A stretch of 64,000 nucleotides of DNA from an uncultured Roseburia sp. (GCA_947088345.1 CAMUGE010000002.1:62001-126000); one strand, 5' to 3'; shown: positions 25,446 to 35,453, counted from the stretch's first letter. Notes: generated by a model from the letters alone, not told the origin. Made by a program: numbers and translations.

Positions 25446-27593
25446 ATGGACATTATCGCAAAAATCGCCGCAGAGCTTGGAATCAAAAACCAACAGGCGC
25501 TTGCGGCGGTCGAACTGATTGACGAGGGCAACACGATCCCGTTTATTGCCCGTTACCGAAAAGAGGCAACCGGAGCGCTAAACGATGAGATACTTCGAAA
25601 TCTTCTGGAGCGGCTCAACTACCTGCGAAATCTGGAGGAACGCAAAGAAACAGTACTCGCAAGTATTGAGGAACAGGGCGCGCTGACCGAAGAATTGAGA
25701 GCCCAGATTGCTAACGCAGAAACAATGGTTGCTGTCGAAGACCTTTACCGCCCCTATAAACCAAAGCGCAGAACACGCGCAACCGTCGCCAGAGAAAAAG
25801 GCCTTGAACCGCTCGCTGCGCTCATCTCGCTGCAGATGATAAATACGCCCCTGAGCGAAGAAGCCGCCAAATATATTAATGAGGAAAAAGGCGTCCTAAG
25901 CGCCGAAGCGGCCATTGAGGGTGCAAAAGATATTATCGCCGAGTCTATCTCCGACGAAGCGGACTACCGCGCAAGAATACGGGAACTGACAACCAAAAAG
26001 GGCAGAATTATCTCGGCGGCAAAAGACGAGGAGGCAGAGTCCGTCTATGAAATGTATTACACGTTTGACGAGCCAGTCGCGAAAATGGCCGGTCATCGGA
26101 CGCTTGCGCTAAACCGCGGAGAAAAAGAAAAATTTTTAACGGTAAAAGTAGAAGCGCCTGTGGAAGATATTCTGCGCTATCTGGAACATAAAGTAATTAC
26201 CCGCAACAACGCGCAGACAAACGAAATACTAAAAAGCACGGTGGAAGATGCCTACGAGCGGCTGATCGCCCCGGCCATTGAGCGTGAAATCCGAAGCGCT
26301 CTCTCGGAAAAAGCCGAGGACGGCGCAATTAAAGTATTTGGCAAAAACTTAGAGCAGCTGCTGATGCAGCCCCCGATCGCAGGACAGGTTGTCCTTGGCT
26401 GGGACCCGGCATTCCGCACCGGCTGCAAGCTGGCCGTTGTCGATCAGACCGGAAAAGTACTTGATACCACAGTTATCTATCCGACTGCTCCGCAAAATAA
26501 AATTACAGAAGCAAAAGCCGTATTAAAAAAACTGATTGACAAACACCATATCACGCTGATTTCTCTGGGAAACGGCACCGCATCCAGAGAATCCGAGCAG
26601 ATTATAGTAGATTTTATTAAGGAAAGCCATGTCGATCTGCGCTATATCATTGTAAATGAAGCCGGCGCGTCCGTCTATTCTGCCAGCAAGCTGGCGACTG
26701 AAGAATTTCCGAATTTTGACGTAGGTCAGCGCAGCGCGGCTTCAATGGCCCGACGTCTGCAAGACCCGCTTGCGGAACTTGTCAAAATTGATCCGAAATC
26801 AATTGGCGTCGGACAATATCAGCATGATATGAATCAGAAAAAATTAAGTGAAACACTCGGAGGCGTCGTTGAGGACTGCGTGAATAAAGTAGGCGTCGAT
26901 TTAAACACGGCGTCCGCATCGCTGCTCGAATATATATCCGGCATCAGCAAAACCGTTGCAAAAAATATTGTTACATATCGGGAGGAACACGGAAAGTTTA
27001 CAAAGCGCGCAGAGCTTTTAAAAGTTTCAAAACTGGGCCCGAAAGCCTATGAACAGTGCGCCGGCTTTTTACGTATCCCGGATGGCGAAAACCCGCTTGA
27101 CGCAACAGGCGTCCACCCGGAAAGTTACGACGCCACAAAAAAGCTTCTGGAAAAACTGGGACTTACGCTGGATGATATCAGAAATAAACGCGCCGCCGGA
27201 ATCTCCGGAAAAATTTCCGACTACGAAAAACTTGCAAAAGAACTTGATCTTGGAGAGCTGACACTTTCTGATATTGTAAAAGAACTGGAAAAACCGGCAC
27301 GCGACCCGCGCGAGGATATGCCAAAACCCATACTCAGAAGCGATGTATTGGAGATCAAAGACTTAACCCCCGGCATGCTGTTAAAAGGAACTGTACGAAA
27401 CGTCATAGACTTTGGCGCATTTGTGGATATCGGCGTTCACCAGGACGGTCTGGTACACATCTCCCAGATTTGTGACAAATTTATCAAACACCCTCTTGAA
27501 GTCGTCAGTGTCGGCGATATTGTGGATGTAAAGGTATTAAGTGTCGATGAAAAAAAACAGCGCATTCAGCTGACAATGAAAATAAACGTGTAA
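25446..27593 (+). CDS. tex: Tex, RNA-binding transcription accessory protein
   Basis: A 715-residue Tex/YdcI homologue. Order: N-terminal helical region (about 1-200, including LYRPYKPKRRTRATVAREKG), an RNase H-like domain (VVLGWDPAFRTGCKLAVVDQ near 315-335), helix-hairpin-helix repeats (about 490-560, with GISKTVAKNIVTYREEHGKF), and a C-terminal S1 domain (LKGTVRNVIDFGAFVDIGVH; VHISQICDKF) that binds RNA. Bacterial Tex associates with the transcription machinery; its exact role is not settled. The start follows AACGAGGAACAAC. It is followed after 11 bases by the DUF1266-like gene. Confidence 0.96.
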   Translation: MDIIAKIAAELGIKNQQALAAVELIDEGNTIPFIARYRKEATGALNDEILRNLLERLNYLRNLEERKETVLASIEEQGALTEELRAQIANAETMVAVEDLYRPYKPKRRTRATVAREKGLEPLAALISLQMINTPLSEEAAKYINEEKGVLSAEAAIEGAKDIIAESISDEADYRARIRELTTKKGRIISAAKDEEAESVYEMYYTFDEPVAKMAGHRTLALNRGEKEKFLTVKVEAPVEDILRYLEHKVITRNNAQTNEILKSTVEDAYERLIAPAIEREIRSALSEKAEDGAIKVFGKNLEQLLMQPPIAGQVVLGWDPAFRTGCKLAVVDQTGKVLDTTVIYPTAPQNKITEAKAVLKKLIDKHHITLISLGNGTASRESEQIIVDFIKESHVDLRYIIVNEAGASVYSASKLATEEFPNFDVGQRSAASMARRLQDPLAELVKIDPKSIGVGQYQHDMNQKKLSETLGGVVEDCVNKVGVDLNTASASLLEYISGISKTVAKNIVTYREEHGKFTKRAELLKVSKLGPKAYEQCAGFLRIPDGENPLDATGVHPESYDATKKLLEKLGLTLDDIRNKRAAGISGKISDYEKLAKELDLGELTLSDIVKELEKPARDPREDMPKPILRSDVLEIKDLTPGMLLKGTVRNVIDFGAFVDIGVHQDGLVHISQICDKFIKHPLEVVSVGDIVDVKVLSVDEKKQRIQLTMKINV

Positions 27594-27604
27594 AGGAGAA
27601 AGAT

Positions 27605-28189
27605 ATGGGATTATTTGGATTATTCGGGAAAAAAGAGACAGAAAGCACACTGCCGGCGAGTGACACGGAAAAATGGCTGACCGGCACTTACGCCATGTGG
27701 TCAGAATACGCCGAAGGCGACGCGAGATATATCGCCGGCTCTGTCGAGAAAAACAAACAGGAGGGCGCTTCTATGCGCACAATGCTGCGCAGAGACTGGG
27801 GTATATCCAACAGGGAAGCGCTGATGGAACAGGTAGGCCTGCTGACCGCACTCTACGACTCAGACGACTGCGAAGAAGAAGACCTTGTGCTTGGAGCATG
27901 GGATCTGTGCCGCGCATGCCAGATCCTTGCCATGGCATATATCGGCGGTTATATAGACCGGCAGGAATTGACAAGAGAATCTGTAAACGTCGGACGGATT
28001 ATGCAAAAACGTTATCATTCCTGGAGGGAGCTGTTTGACAGCTATGCAAAAGGCTACGCCGACTGGCGTAACGGCGTTGGAGACGGCGCAGCCCAGGATA
28101 TCAGAGCACGAGAGCAGCTCTGTCAGAAGCAGCTGAGCAAGCCGGACGGCGCATGCGCACTGGACTGGAACATGACGCTTACCGCATAA
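27605..28189 (+). CDS. DUF1266-like protein
   Basis: A 194-residue soluble protein starting GLFGLFGKKE after AAAGGAGAAAGAT. The conserved features are W-D-L-x-R-x-x-x-L (AWDLCRACQILAMAYIGGYI) and the W-E/G-I-x-x-R motif (DWGISNREAL), as in DUF1266 proteins, whose function is unknown. It is probably co-transcribed with tex. Convergent with the ammonium transporter; the strong hairpin at 28237-28281 lies between them. Confidence 0.75.
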   Translation: MGLFGLFGKKETESTLPASDTEKWLTGTYAMWSEYAEGDARYIAGSVEKNKQEGASMRTMLRRDWGISNREALMEQVGLLTALYDSDDCEEEDLVLGAWDLCRACQILAMAYIGGYIDRQELTRESVNVGRIMQKRYHSWRELFDSYAKGYADWRNGVGDGAAQDIRAREQLCQKQLSKPDGACALDWNMTLTA

Positions 28190-28236
28190 TAAAACAGGTC
28201 TTCGGCCATAATTGCCAGATAAAAAGGCGCAAAAAA

Positions 28237-28281
28237 TCACTGGCAGGAAACAGCAAAAAATTTGCTGTTTCCTGCCAGTGA
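28237..28281 (-). terminator. Terminator of the amt-PII gene
   Basis: A perfect 21-bp stem with a three-base loop (left arm 28237-28257, right arm 28261-28281). On the minus strand it is followed by T6, so it terminates the leftward transporter gene. On the plus strand no T run follows, but the stem may still protect the 3' end of the tex transcript. Confidence 0.9.
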
Positions 28282-28370
28282 ATGAGACTTTACACACCCG
28301 GCAAACGTTGCCTGCAAGCGCTCTCACCAAATCCATTTCTGCGCCATTTGGCCTGTTATCCAATATATCC

Positions 28371-30119
28371 TTACTCCACATCCAGAAGCGCTTCCATATC
28401 AATCTCACCGGTGCGCACTTTTACTACCTTTGCCACATCATAGACAAAGATCTTGCCGTCCCCGATATGGCCGGTATACAGAGCCTGCTTTGCCGTCTCT
28501 ACAACTTTCTCCACCGGTATACTGCTGACCACCACTTCAACTTTCACCTTTGGCAGAAGTGTTGCGTCAACCTCGACGCCGCGGTATTTCTCACCGGCTC
28601 CTTTCTGAATGCCGCATCCCATCACCTGTGTCACAGTCATACCTGTTACGCCGATTTCGTTCATTGCTTTCTTTAAAGCATCATATTTCGACAATCTGGA
28701 AACGATTACAACCTTGTAGATACCTGTCGGCGATACCGGCATTGCCTCCACCTTAACAGCTGCATTCCTTTGCGTCTCTGTCGCCGCCACATAGTCGTCT
28801 GACCCAAGATTTGTATTTTCGTTTATCTCCATTGTCATGGTATTGGAAATATCCATAATAGAAAATCCCGCATATGCGGAGACAAGTCCATGCTCTGTCG
28901 CGTCAAGACCGATGATTTCCTCCTCCTCGCTTACACGCAGTCCGATTGTCGCACGAATGGCCAAAAATGTAATTGAAATACACACAGCCGCCCATGCCCC
29001 GACTGACGCAACGCCTGCCAGCTGCAGTCCCAGCTGACGGAAACCGCCACCGTAAAAAAGCCCGATTATTGTATTGTTTCCCGGCGCGCTTGTTGTCGCA
29101 AACAAACCGACCGCTGCCGTTCCCCAGATTCCGTTCATCATATGTACTGCTACCGCGCCGACCGGATCATCCACATGAAGTTTATAATCCAAAAGCCATA
29201 CGCCAAATACAACAAGCAGTCCGGCCACAAAACCGATAACTGCCGCTCCCAGACAGTCTGTTACGTCGCAGGGCGCCGTGATTGCGACAAGCCCGGCAAG
29301 CGATGCATTCAGGCACATAGATATATCCGGTTTTCCGAATTTTTTCCAGGTAAAGACCATACATACAACCGTCGCTGTCGCGGGCGCAATTGTTGTCGTA
29401 AGAAAAACGGAACCGAGCTGTTCGATACTTGTACATGCCGCACCGTTAAACCCGTACCATCCAAACCATAAAATAAAACATCCAAGGCAGCCAAGCGCAA
29501 GGTTATGCCCCGGAAACGCATTGACTTTTATCACGCTTCCCGCTTTGTCTTTCTCAAATTTTCCAATACGCGGCCCAAGTATCGCCGCGCCGATCAATGC
29601 GGAAATCCCGCCGACCATGTGAATCGCACAGGAACCTGCAAAATCATGGAATCCAAGCTGCGCAAGCCATCCGCCGCCCCAGATCCAGTGCGCCTCAATG
29701 GGATAAATCAATGCGGAAATCACTCCCGAATAAATACAGTAGGACAAAAATTTTGTGCGCTCCGCCATTGCCCCGGAAACAATAGTCGCTGTTGTCGCGC
29801 AAAACACAAGGTTAAATACAAACGATGAAAAGTCAAAATCTGCGTAAGCCGTAAAAATATCAAACCCCGGTTTCCCAATCAGACCAATCAGATCCTCTCC
29901 AAGCAGCAGCGAAAAACCGATCAGTATAAACACCACACAACCAATACAAAAATCCATCAGATTTTTCATCAGGATATTCCCCGTATTTTTCGCTCTGGTA
30001 AATCCTGCCTCCACCATTGCAAATCCGGCCTGCATCCAGAACACCAGCGCGGTGCCGATTAAAAACCATACGCCAAACACATTGTCCGATATCAATTGCA
30101 TCATAGTCTCCTCTGTCAT
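28371..30119 (-). CDS. Ammonium transporter fused to a PII regulatory domain
   Basis: A 582-residue fusion. Residues 1 to about 425 are an Amt channel with eleven helices; the pore histidines appear in CAIHMVGGISAL and AVAVHMMNGIWG. After a linker of about 40 residues, 475-575 form a GlnB/GlnK domain: YKVVIVSRLSKYDALKKAMN, then GCGIQKGAGEKYRGVEVDAT (T-loop) and LPKVKVEVVV. In the T-loop the Gln-Lys pair and the YRG tyrosine are kept, but the residue at the classical uridylylation site (Tyr51 of GlnB) is Val. Control is therefore probably by ATP/ADP/2-oxoglutarate binding only. It neighbours glutamine synthetase III and forms an ammonium assimilation unit. Confidence 0.93.
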   Translation of the reverse strand: MTEETMMQLISDNVFGVWFLIGTALVFWMQAGFAMVEAGFTRAKNTGNILMKNLMDFCIGCVVFILIGFSLLLGEDLIGLIGKPGFDIFTAYADFDFSSFVFNLVFCATTATIVSGAMAERTKFLSYCIYSGVISALIYPIEAHWIWGGGWLAQLGFHDFAGSCAIHMVGGISALIGAAILGPRIGKFEKDKAGSVIKVNAFPGHNLALGCLGCFILWFGWYGFNGAACTSIEQLGSVFLTTTIAPATATVVCMVFTWKKFGKPDISMCLNASLAGLVAITAPCDVTDCLGAAVIGFVAGLLVVFGVWLLDYKLHVDDPVGAVAVHMMNGIWGTAAVGLFATTSAPGNNTIIGLFYGGGFRQLGLQLAGVASVGAWAAVCISITFLAIRATIGLRVSEEEEIIGLDATEHGLVSAYAGFSIMDISNTMTMEINENTNLGSDDYVAATETQRNAAVKVEAMPVSPTGIYKVVIVSRLSKYDALKKAMNEIGVTGMTVTQVMGCGIQKGAGEKYRGVEVDATLLPKVKVEVVVSSIPVEKVVETAKQALYTGHIGDGKIFVYDVAKVVKVRTGEIDMEALLDVE

Positions 30120-30183
30120 ACTTCTTTCCTCCTCGTTATCCTTAACTCTTCACAGCAGTATGATCTTTTCTGTCAACTAAAAA

Positions 30184-30236
30184 CAGCGGCACTTTTTCCT
30201 GTTCCCACCGCTTTGTGGTCCGAAAAAAGCGCCGCT
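30184..30236 (-). terminator. Terminator of the glutamine synthetase gene
   Basis: Stem AGCGGC plus CTTTTT against AAAAAG plus GCCGCT, with one mismatch between the two blocks and a 20-base loop. On the minus strand it ends in a run of five T. It lies about 100 bases after the glnN stop codon and before amt. Confidence 0.8.
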
Positions 30237-30333
30237 GAATTATAACATGATTTCTGATACAGAATCAAAACCGACCTGCACACCAGAAAACTACTGCCGC
30301 AGCTAATATAAAATTAACAATGTACCGTGTCAA

Positions 30334-32448
30334 CTATACCTCAAAAATCAGATCGCCATAAGACGGCATCGGCCACATGGATTTGTCAACTAACATCTCC
30401 AGTTTGTCAATCGGCGTCCGCAATTCGTCCATTGCGCATTTCACTTCATCATTATAATAGACCGCCTGCTCCCTGCCTTCTGTCATAGCCGACGCCAAAT
30501 CGGACACCTCCTGCAGTCTGACAAGCGCTTTTCTCGACTGTGCAAGCAGATCCGATACCTCTGTCAATATCTCGGTCTGTGCGCTCACATCGGCGCCGCA
30601 GGCTTCTTTTACGGCAACAATGGAATCAGCCAATACCGTCGTATATTTGATTACCGCCGGGATAATCTGCTTTGTCGCAATGTCGATCATCGCTCTGGCC
30701 TCTATATTCATCTCTTTCGCATATGTCTCGTATTCGATCTCCACACGCGAATCAAGCTCGGCTTTTGTAAATACCTTAAACTTCTCGAATAATTTTACTG
30801 ATTTGTCCGTATTGAGCGCAGGAATTGCATCTACCATGCATGTGATATTCGGCAGACCGCGTTTTTCTGCTTCCTCCAACCACTCGTCAGAGTATCCGTT
30901 GCCATTGAAGACGATTCTCTGATGGTCTGTCGCATACTGTTTGATCAGATCATGCACGCCCGTCTCAAAATCTTCTGCTTTCTCCAGTATATCGCACGCT
31001 TCGCTGAATGCCTCCGCCACAATCGTATTTAATACGACGTTCGGCTGCGCAATCGAATCCTGAGAACCAACCATACGAAACTCAAATTTATTTCCTGTAA
31101 ACGCAAACGGCGACGTCCGGTTGCGGTCCGTTGCGTCTTTCATAAATTCCGGAAGCGTTTTTACGCCTGTCTCCAGCTTCTTTCCACTGATACTGTGCGT
31201 TGCGGCGCCGGTGCTGATCAGCTGTGACAGCACATCCTGTAACTGCTCGCCCAAATATACAGAAATCACTGCAGGCGGCGCCTCATTTGCGCCAAGTCTG
31301 TGATCATTTCCGACATCCGCCGCCGACTCGCGCAGCAGATCGGCATGTTTGTCGACAGCCTTTAAGATACAGGTGAGCACAAGCAGAAACTGTACATTTT
31401 CATGCGGCGTTTTGCCGGGTTCCAGCAGGTTGATACCGTCGTCCGTAATAATCGACCAGTTGTTGTGCTTGCCGGAGCCGTTAACGCCCGCAAACGGTTT
31501 CTCATGAAGCAGACACTGCAGTCCATGACGTCCGGCCACCTTTTTCAGCGTCTCCATGACAAGCTGATTGTGGTCAACCGCTATATTTGCTTCCGAATAA
31601 ATGGATGCAAGCTCATGCTGCGCCGGGGCAACCTCGTTGTGCTGTGTCTTTGCCGTTACGCCAAGCTTCCAGAGCTCTTTGTTGACGTCTTTCATGTACG
31701 CTGCAATCCTCTCGCGAATCGCCCCGAAATAGTGGTCTTCCATCTCCTGCCCCTTAGGCGGCATCGCCCCGAAAAGTGTGCGGCCCGTAAAGATCAGGTC
31801 TTTTCGCTGCAGATATTTCTCTCTGTCCACAATAAAGTATTCCTGTTCCGGCCCTACAGACGGAGTTACCTTTGTTGAGGTCGTATTTCCAAATAACCGG
31901 ATTAAACGCAGCGACTGCTCGTTGATTGCCTCCATGGACCGCAGCAGCGGCGTTTTCTGGTCTAAGGACTCTCCTGTATAGGAACAGAATGCCGTAGGGA
32001 TGCAAAGCGTTGCGCCAGCCGCATCCTGTCTTACGAACGCAGGCGATGTGCAGTCCCATGCCGTATAACCTCTCGCCTCAAACGTCGCGCGCAGACCTCC
32101 GGACGGAAACGAGGATGCATCCGGTTCGCCTTTGATCAGTTCTTTACCGGAAAAACTCATCAGCACCTTACCGTTTTCCATCGGCGCGGTAATAAAGGAA
32201 TCATGCTTTTCCGCAGTCACCCCGGTCAGCGGCTGAAACCAGTGCGTATAGTGCGTCGCGCCTTTTTCGATGGCCCACTCTTTCATCTCATGCGCCACAA
32301 CATCTGCTGTCTCAAGATCAAGTTCTTTTTCCTCTTTGATTGTCTCTTTCAGCTTTTTGTAAACTTTTTTCGGCAGACGCGCCTGCATGACCGCGTCGTT
32401 AAACACGTTTTCACCGAAAATTTCCGCCACATTCACAAATTCTCCCAT
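30334..32448 (-). CDS. glnN: Glutamine synthetase type III
   Basis: A 704-residue GSIII, which makes glutamine from glutamate, ammonia and ATP. Start ATG 32448 follows AAAGGATGGATCAGT; a longer frame upstream has no ribosome site. Family marks: the N-terminal GSIII extension (about 1-150), THWFQPLTGVTAEKHD, the metal/glutamate site VGPEQEYFIVDR and NEVAPAQHE, the ATP region VNGSGKHNNWS, and NRTSPFAFTGNKFEFRMVGS (catalytic Arg region). Length near 700 separates it from the 440-470-residue types I and II. It is the only gene between the amt terminator and the aldolase; its transcript is probably single. Confidence 0.96.
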   Translation of the reverse strand: MGEFVNVAEIFGENVFNDAVMQARLPKKVYKKLKETIKEEKELDLETADVVAHEMKEWAIEKGATHYTHWFQPLTGVTAEKHDSFITAPMENGKVLMSFSGKELIKGEPDASSFPSGGLRATFEARGYTAWDCTSPAFVRQDAAGATLCIPTAFCSYTGESLDQKTPLLRSMEAINEQSLRLIRLFGNTTSTKVTPSVGPEQEYFIVDREKYLQRKDLIFTGRTLFGAMPPKGQEMEDHYFGAIRERIAAYMKDVNKELWKLGVTAKTQHNEVAPAQHELASIYSEANIAVDHNQLVMETLKKVAGRHGLQCLLHEKPFAGVNGSGKHNNWSIITDDGINLLEPGKTPHENVQFLLVLTCILKAVDKHADLLRESAADVGNDHRLGANEAPPAVISVYLGEQLQDVLSQLISTGAATHSISGKKLETGVKTLPEFMKDATDRNRTSPFAFTGNKFEFRMVGSQDSIAQPNVVLNTIVAEAFSEACDILEKAEDFETGVHDLIKQYATDHQRIVFNGNGYSDEWLEEAEKRGLPNITCMVDAIPALNTDKSVKLFEKFKVFTKAELDSRVEIEYETYAKEMNIEARAMIDIATKQIIPAVIKYTTVLADSIVAVKEACGADVSAQTEILTEVSDLLAQSRKALVRLQEVSDLASAMTEGREQAVYYNDEVKCAMDELRTPIDKLEMLVDKSMWPMPSYGDLIFEV

Positions 32449-32550
32449 ACTGATCCATCCTTTCTCTCTGCACACATCATCACGTTTGATTGTACTGTGT
32501 CTGTTATATGGTACGCGATTTTGCATGTAATTTCAACCGGAAAAGTCAAA

Positions 32551-32581
32551 AAGGGTATTCCAAACCTGTTGGAACACCCTT
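32551..32581 (-). terminator. Terminator of the aldolase gene
   Basis: Stem AAGGGT plus TTCCAA against TTGGAA plus ACCCTT with one mismatch. On the minus strand T5 follows. It lies about 110 bases after the fba stop codon; the bases between are AT-rich and hold nothing else. Confidence 0.75.
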
Positions 32582-32693
32582 GTTCATCGCTTACCTGTCT
32601 TGTTGCTATCTAAGATAATACTTTTTCTGACGCACCGCAAGACATATTTTTCACAAATAATTTAGAAATATTTTATTTTTTTTGTGAAATATT

Positions 32694-33557
32694 TTATGCT
32701 TTTTGTACGGAACCGAACAATTCCATCTTTTCTTTTACGGTTGCCTTGATTGCTTCAGCGCCCGGCGCAAGCAGTTTGCGCGGATCAAATCCCTTGCCCT
32801 GCTGATCTTTTCCGGCCTCGATATATTTGCGTGTCGCATCGGCAAATGAAAGCTGACACTCGGTATTTACATTGATCTTTGCAACGCCAAGTGAGATCGC
32901 CTTTTTGATCATATCCTCCGGAATACCTGTACCGCCATGAAGGACAAGCGGCATATCGCCGGTCAGCTTCTGTACGGCATCAAGCGTTTCAAAGCTGAGC
33001 CCCGCCCAGTTTGCCGGATATTTTCCATGGATATTGCCGATTCCTGCGGCAAGCATGTCCACGCCAAGATCGGCAATTTTCTTGCATTCCTGCGGATCGG
33101 CGCATTCGCCCATTCCCACAACGCCGTCTTCCTCTCCGCCGATGGAACCGACTTCCGCCTCAATAGACATACCGTTTTTATGTGCAATCTCAACAAGCTC
33201 CGTTGTCTTTGCCACATTCTCGTCAATCGGATAATGTGATCCGTCAAACATAATGGACGAAAATCCGGCTTCCACACATTTCATGCATCCTTCGTATGTG
33301 CCATGATCCAGGTGCAGCGCAACCGGAACCGTGATATTTAACTCGTCGATCATCGCTTTTACCATAGCCGCTACGGTCTTAAAGCCGGTCATATATTTGC
33401 CCGCGCCTTCGGATACGCCAAGGATCACCGGAGATTTGCACTCCTCGGCCGTAAGCAAAATGGACTTTGTCCACTCCAGGTTGTTGATGTTAAACTGGCC
33501 TACCGCATAATGGCCGGCTTTTGCTTTGTCAAGCATTTCCTTTGCAGATACTAACAT
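32694..33557 (-). CDS. fba: Class II fructose-bisphosphate aldolase
   Basis: A 287-residue zinc aldolase of glycolysis and gluconeogenesis. Zinc ligands and active-site motifs are visible: ALHLDHGTYEGC (HxDH, about 80-91), EAEVGSIGGEEDG (Glu), GIGNIHGKY (His), LVLHGGTGI (His, phosphate loop) and KINVNTECQ. ATG 33557 follows GGAGGAAAT, seven codons downstream of another in-frame start. It is a single gene with its own promoter and terminator. Confidence 0.96.
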   Translation of the reverse strand: MLVSAKEMLDKAKAGHYAVGQFNINNLEWTKSILLTAEECKSPVILGVSEGAGKYMTGFKTVAAMVKAMIDELNITVPVALHLDHGTYEGCMKCVEAGFSSIMFDGSHYPIDENVAKTTELVEIAHKNGMSIEAEVGSIGGEEDGVVGMGECADPQECKKIADLGVDMLAAGIGNIHGKYPANWAGLSFETLDAVQKLTGDMPLVLHGGTGIPEDMIKKAISLGVAKINVNTECQLSFADATRKYIEAGKDQQGKGFDPRKLLAPGAEAIKATVKEKMELFGSVQKA

Positions 33558-33605
33558 ATTTCCTCCAATCCTGCGCACATACTGCGCATTTCAAATGATA
33601 TTCCT

Positions 33606-33634
33606 ATTATAACTGAATCTTTCAGAAAAATAAA
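33606..33634 (-). promoter_or_regulatory. Promoter of fba
   Basis: On the minus strand TTTATT (33634-33629), 17 bases, TATAAT (33611-33606). The -35 box is weak and the -10 box is perfect. Confidence 0.55.
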
Positions 33635-33697
33635 GCTTATTTTCGGTGCAAACAGACGAATCTGCCGCCTCCGTTACCGTTCGCTCGCTTCACGGCG

Positions 33698-34585
33698 CTA
33701 CGACGGAACAATAATTTCAACCGCTTTGCAGATGTTTTGTATTTCAACCTCGGTATGGGCGCCGCCGTATTCTCCGTCCAGTGTCCAGGGAATCGACAAC
33801 TCTGAAAAGAAACGGATATGATCGGTTTTAAACGAATACACCATATCCGTACTGTCAACTTTCTGCCGCAGCGACTGGATAATGCGGTTAAGTTCCAGCG
33901 GATTGCGCGGTTTTTTAATCAGTGTCACCTCGAAAACACCGTCGTCTAACCTTACGTCTTTCCCGGTCATCCCCTTAAACCCGCCTACAGAGGTAGAATT
34001 TGTAATCATGCCCAGCATAAATTCATCTTCCAGACGTATATTATCGTACTCAGCCCGAATACGGTAATACGTGATATCATGCAGGCTTTTGACGCCCTCG
34101 AGCAGATAGGCGACATGCCCCAGCAAATTCTTACGCTCCTGACTGGTCGAATAGGAAACTCCGGTAAAAAGGCCAAACGCGGCCACATAGACAAAGTGCT
34201 TGCTGCCAAACGCCCCGACGTCACACAAAAACGGAATGCCGTTGACTGCCGTATACGCCGCTTTTCCCATATCTTTCGGTATGTTCAAGGATACGGCAAA
34301 ATCATTTGTGCTGCCCGCCGGTATATACCCGATCGGGATTCTCTGTTCCCTGCGCATCATACCGTCGACCGCCTCGTCGAGCGTACCGTCCCCGCCGCTG
34401 ACTACAAGAAGCTCATAGTCGCCCGCTGCATGTTCCGTTTTATTTGCCGCATCTCCGCACGACTGTGTCGGATAGATTGTCACCTCATAACCGGCTTTTA
34501 CCATTGTATCTACAATCTCCAGAAGCCTGTTTTTAATCTGGGCTTTTCCGGAATATGGATTAAATATAAATAATAGCTTCCTCAT
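33698..34585 (-). CDS. Diacylglycerol/lipid kinase family protein (DagK-like)
   Basis: A 295-residue member of the DagK/YegS lipid-kinase family that phosphorylates diacylglycerol or related lipids with ATP. The nucleotide loop is VSGGDGTLDEAVDG (about 62-75), the N-terminus is IFNPYSGKAQ, and GSTNDFAVSLNIP lies near 90-105. The C-terminal beta domain (DDGVFEVTLIKKP; PWTLDGEYGG) is present. It overlaps whiA by four bases (ATGA), so it is the last gene of the murB-rapZ-whiA run. Confidence 0.92.
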   Translation of the reverse strand: MRKLLFIFNPYSGKAQIKNRLLEIVDTMVKAGYEVTIYPTQSCGDAANKTEHAAGDYELLVVSGGDGTLDEAVDGMMRREQRIPIGYIPAGSTNDFAVSLNIPKDMGKAAYTAVNGIPFLCDVGAFGSKHFVYVAAFGLFTGVSYSTSQERKNLLGHVAYLLEGVKSLHDITYYRIRAEYDNIRLEDEFMLGMITNSTSVGGFKGMTGKDVRLDDGVFEVTLIKKPRNPLELNRIIQSLRQKVDSTDMVYSFKTDHIRFFSELSIPWTLDGEYGGAHTEVEIQNICKAVEIIVPS

Positions 34586-35451
34586 ATTGTGTCCCTGTTA
34601 TTTCGCAGATTTTCCGCGATTTCTCCGATTCTGCGCAACCTGTGGTTTACGCCTGATTTCCCGACCGGCGGGTTTAAATAAGTTCCAAGTTCTTTTAAAG
34701 GCGCATCCGGATATAAAAGCCTAAGACGCGCCGTTTCTTTTAAATTGTCCGGCAGATATTCCATGCCTGCAGTCTTACGTATATAGTTAATGTCGTCAAT
34801 CTGCTTTACCGCCGCTCCGACAGTCTTTGTGATATTTGCCGTCTCGCAGTTAACTTTTCGGTTGACCGTATTGCGCATTCCTTTTCGTATACGCACATTT
34901 TCCAGATTCATCAACGCCACATGCGCCTGCATAACATTTAAAATATCAATAATCTGCGCGCCCTCTTTCAGATATACGACATAATGTTTCTTTCGTTCGA
35001 CAATTTTTGCATCCATCTCAAAACTGTTGACCGCATCCTGAATCTGTCTTGCCTGGGGCACGCTTCTGCAGACAATCTCAAAATGATATGATTTTTCCGG
35101 ATCACTGATGGAACCTGCTATAAAAAATGCGCCGCGTAAAAATGCACGTCTGCAGCAGGTTTTTTGTATCAAAAGTCCGTCGACAGTATCGGAAATACAT
35201 GCGGCGGCGCTATTTTCGTCCCACATCTTTACCGCCCGCAATAATTTGCGGACTGTCTGTTCCGAAAAAGGATCTTCCCCGGCAAGCAGCTCTGTCGCCA
35301 GGGATTCATACTTTCGTTTTAAGAGCGGATGTTCCGTCATTGGAATATCTTTGTCAAATGCAAATAATACGGCAAGCTCCGCAAGCTGGCAGTGCCTGCC
35401 CGCCCCCATACGACCGCAGAGTTCCTGTTTTACATCACTGGAAAATGACAT
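34582..35451 (-). CDS. whiA: WhiA, DNA-binding protein
   Basis: A 289-residue WhiA. The N-terminal part has the degenerate LAGLIDADG-homing-endonuclease fold (RAFLRGAFFIAGSISDPEKS, about 103-122), and the C-terminal part a helix-turn-helix (LKELGTYLNPPVGKSGVNHR, about 257-276). In Firmicutes it affects cell division and chromosome segregation. It follows rapZ after two bases. In many Firmicutes yvcK lies between rapZ and whiA; here it is absent. Confidence 0.96.
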   Translation of the reverse strand: MSFSSDVKQELCGRMGAGRHCQLAELAVLFAFDKDIPMTEHPLLKRKYESLATELLAGEDPFSEQTVRKLLRAVKMWDENSAAACISDTVDGLLIQKTCCRRAFLRGAFFIAGSISDPEKSYHFEIVCRSVPQARQIQDAVNSFEMDAKIVERKKHYVVYLKEGAQIIDILNVMQAHVALMNLENVRIRKGMRNTVNRKVNCETANITKTVGAAVKQIDDINYIRKTAGMEYLPDNLKETARLRLLYPDAPLKELGTYLNPPVGKSGVNHRLRRIGEIAENLRNNRDTI

Positions 35452-35453
35452 TT

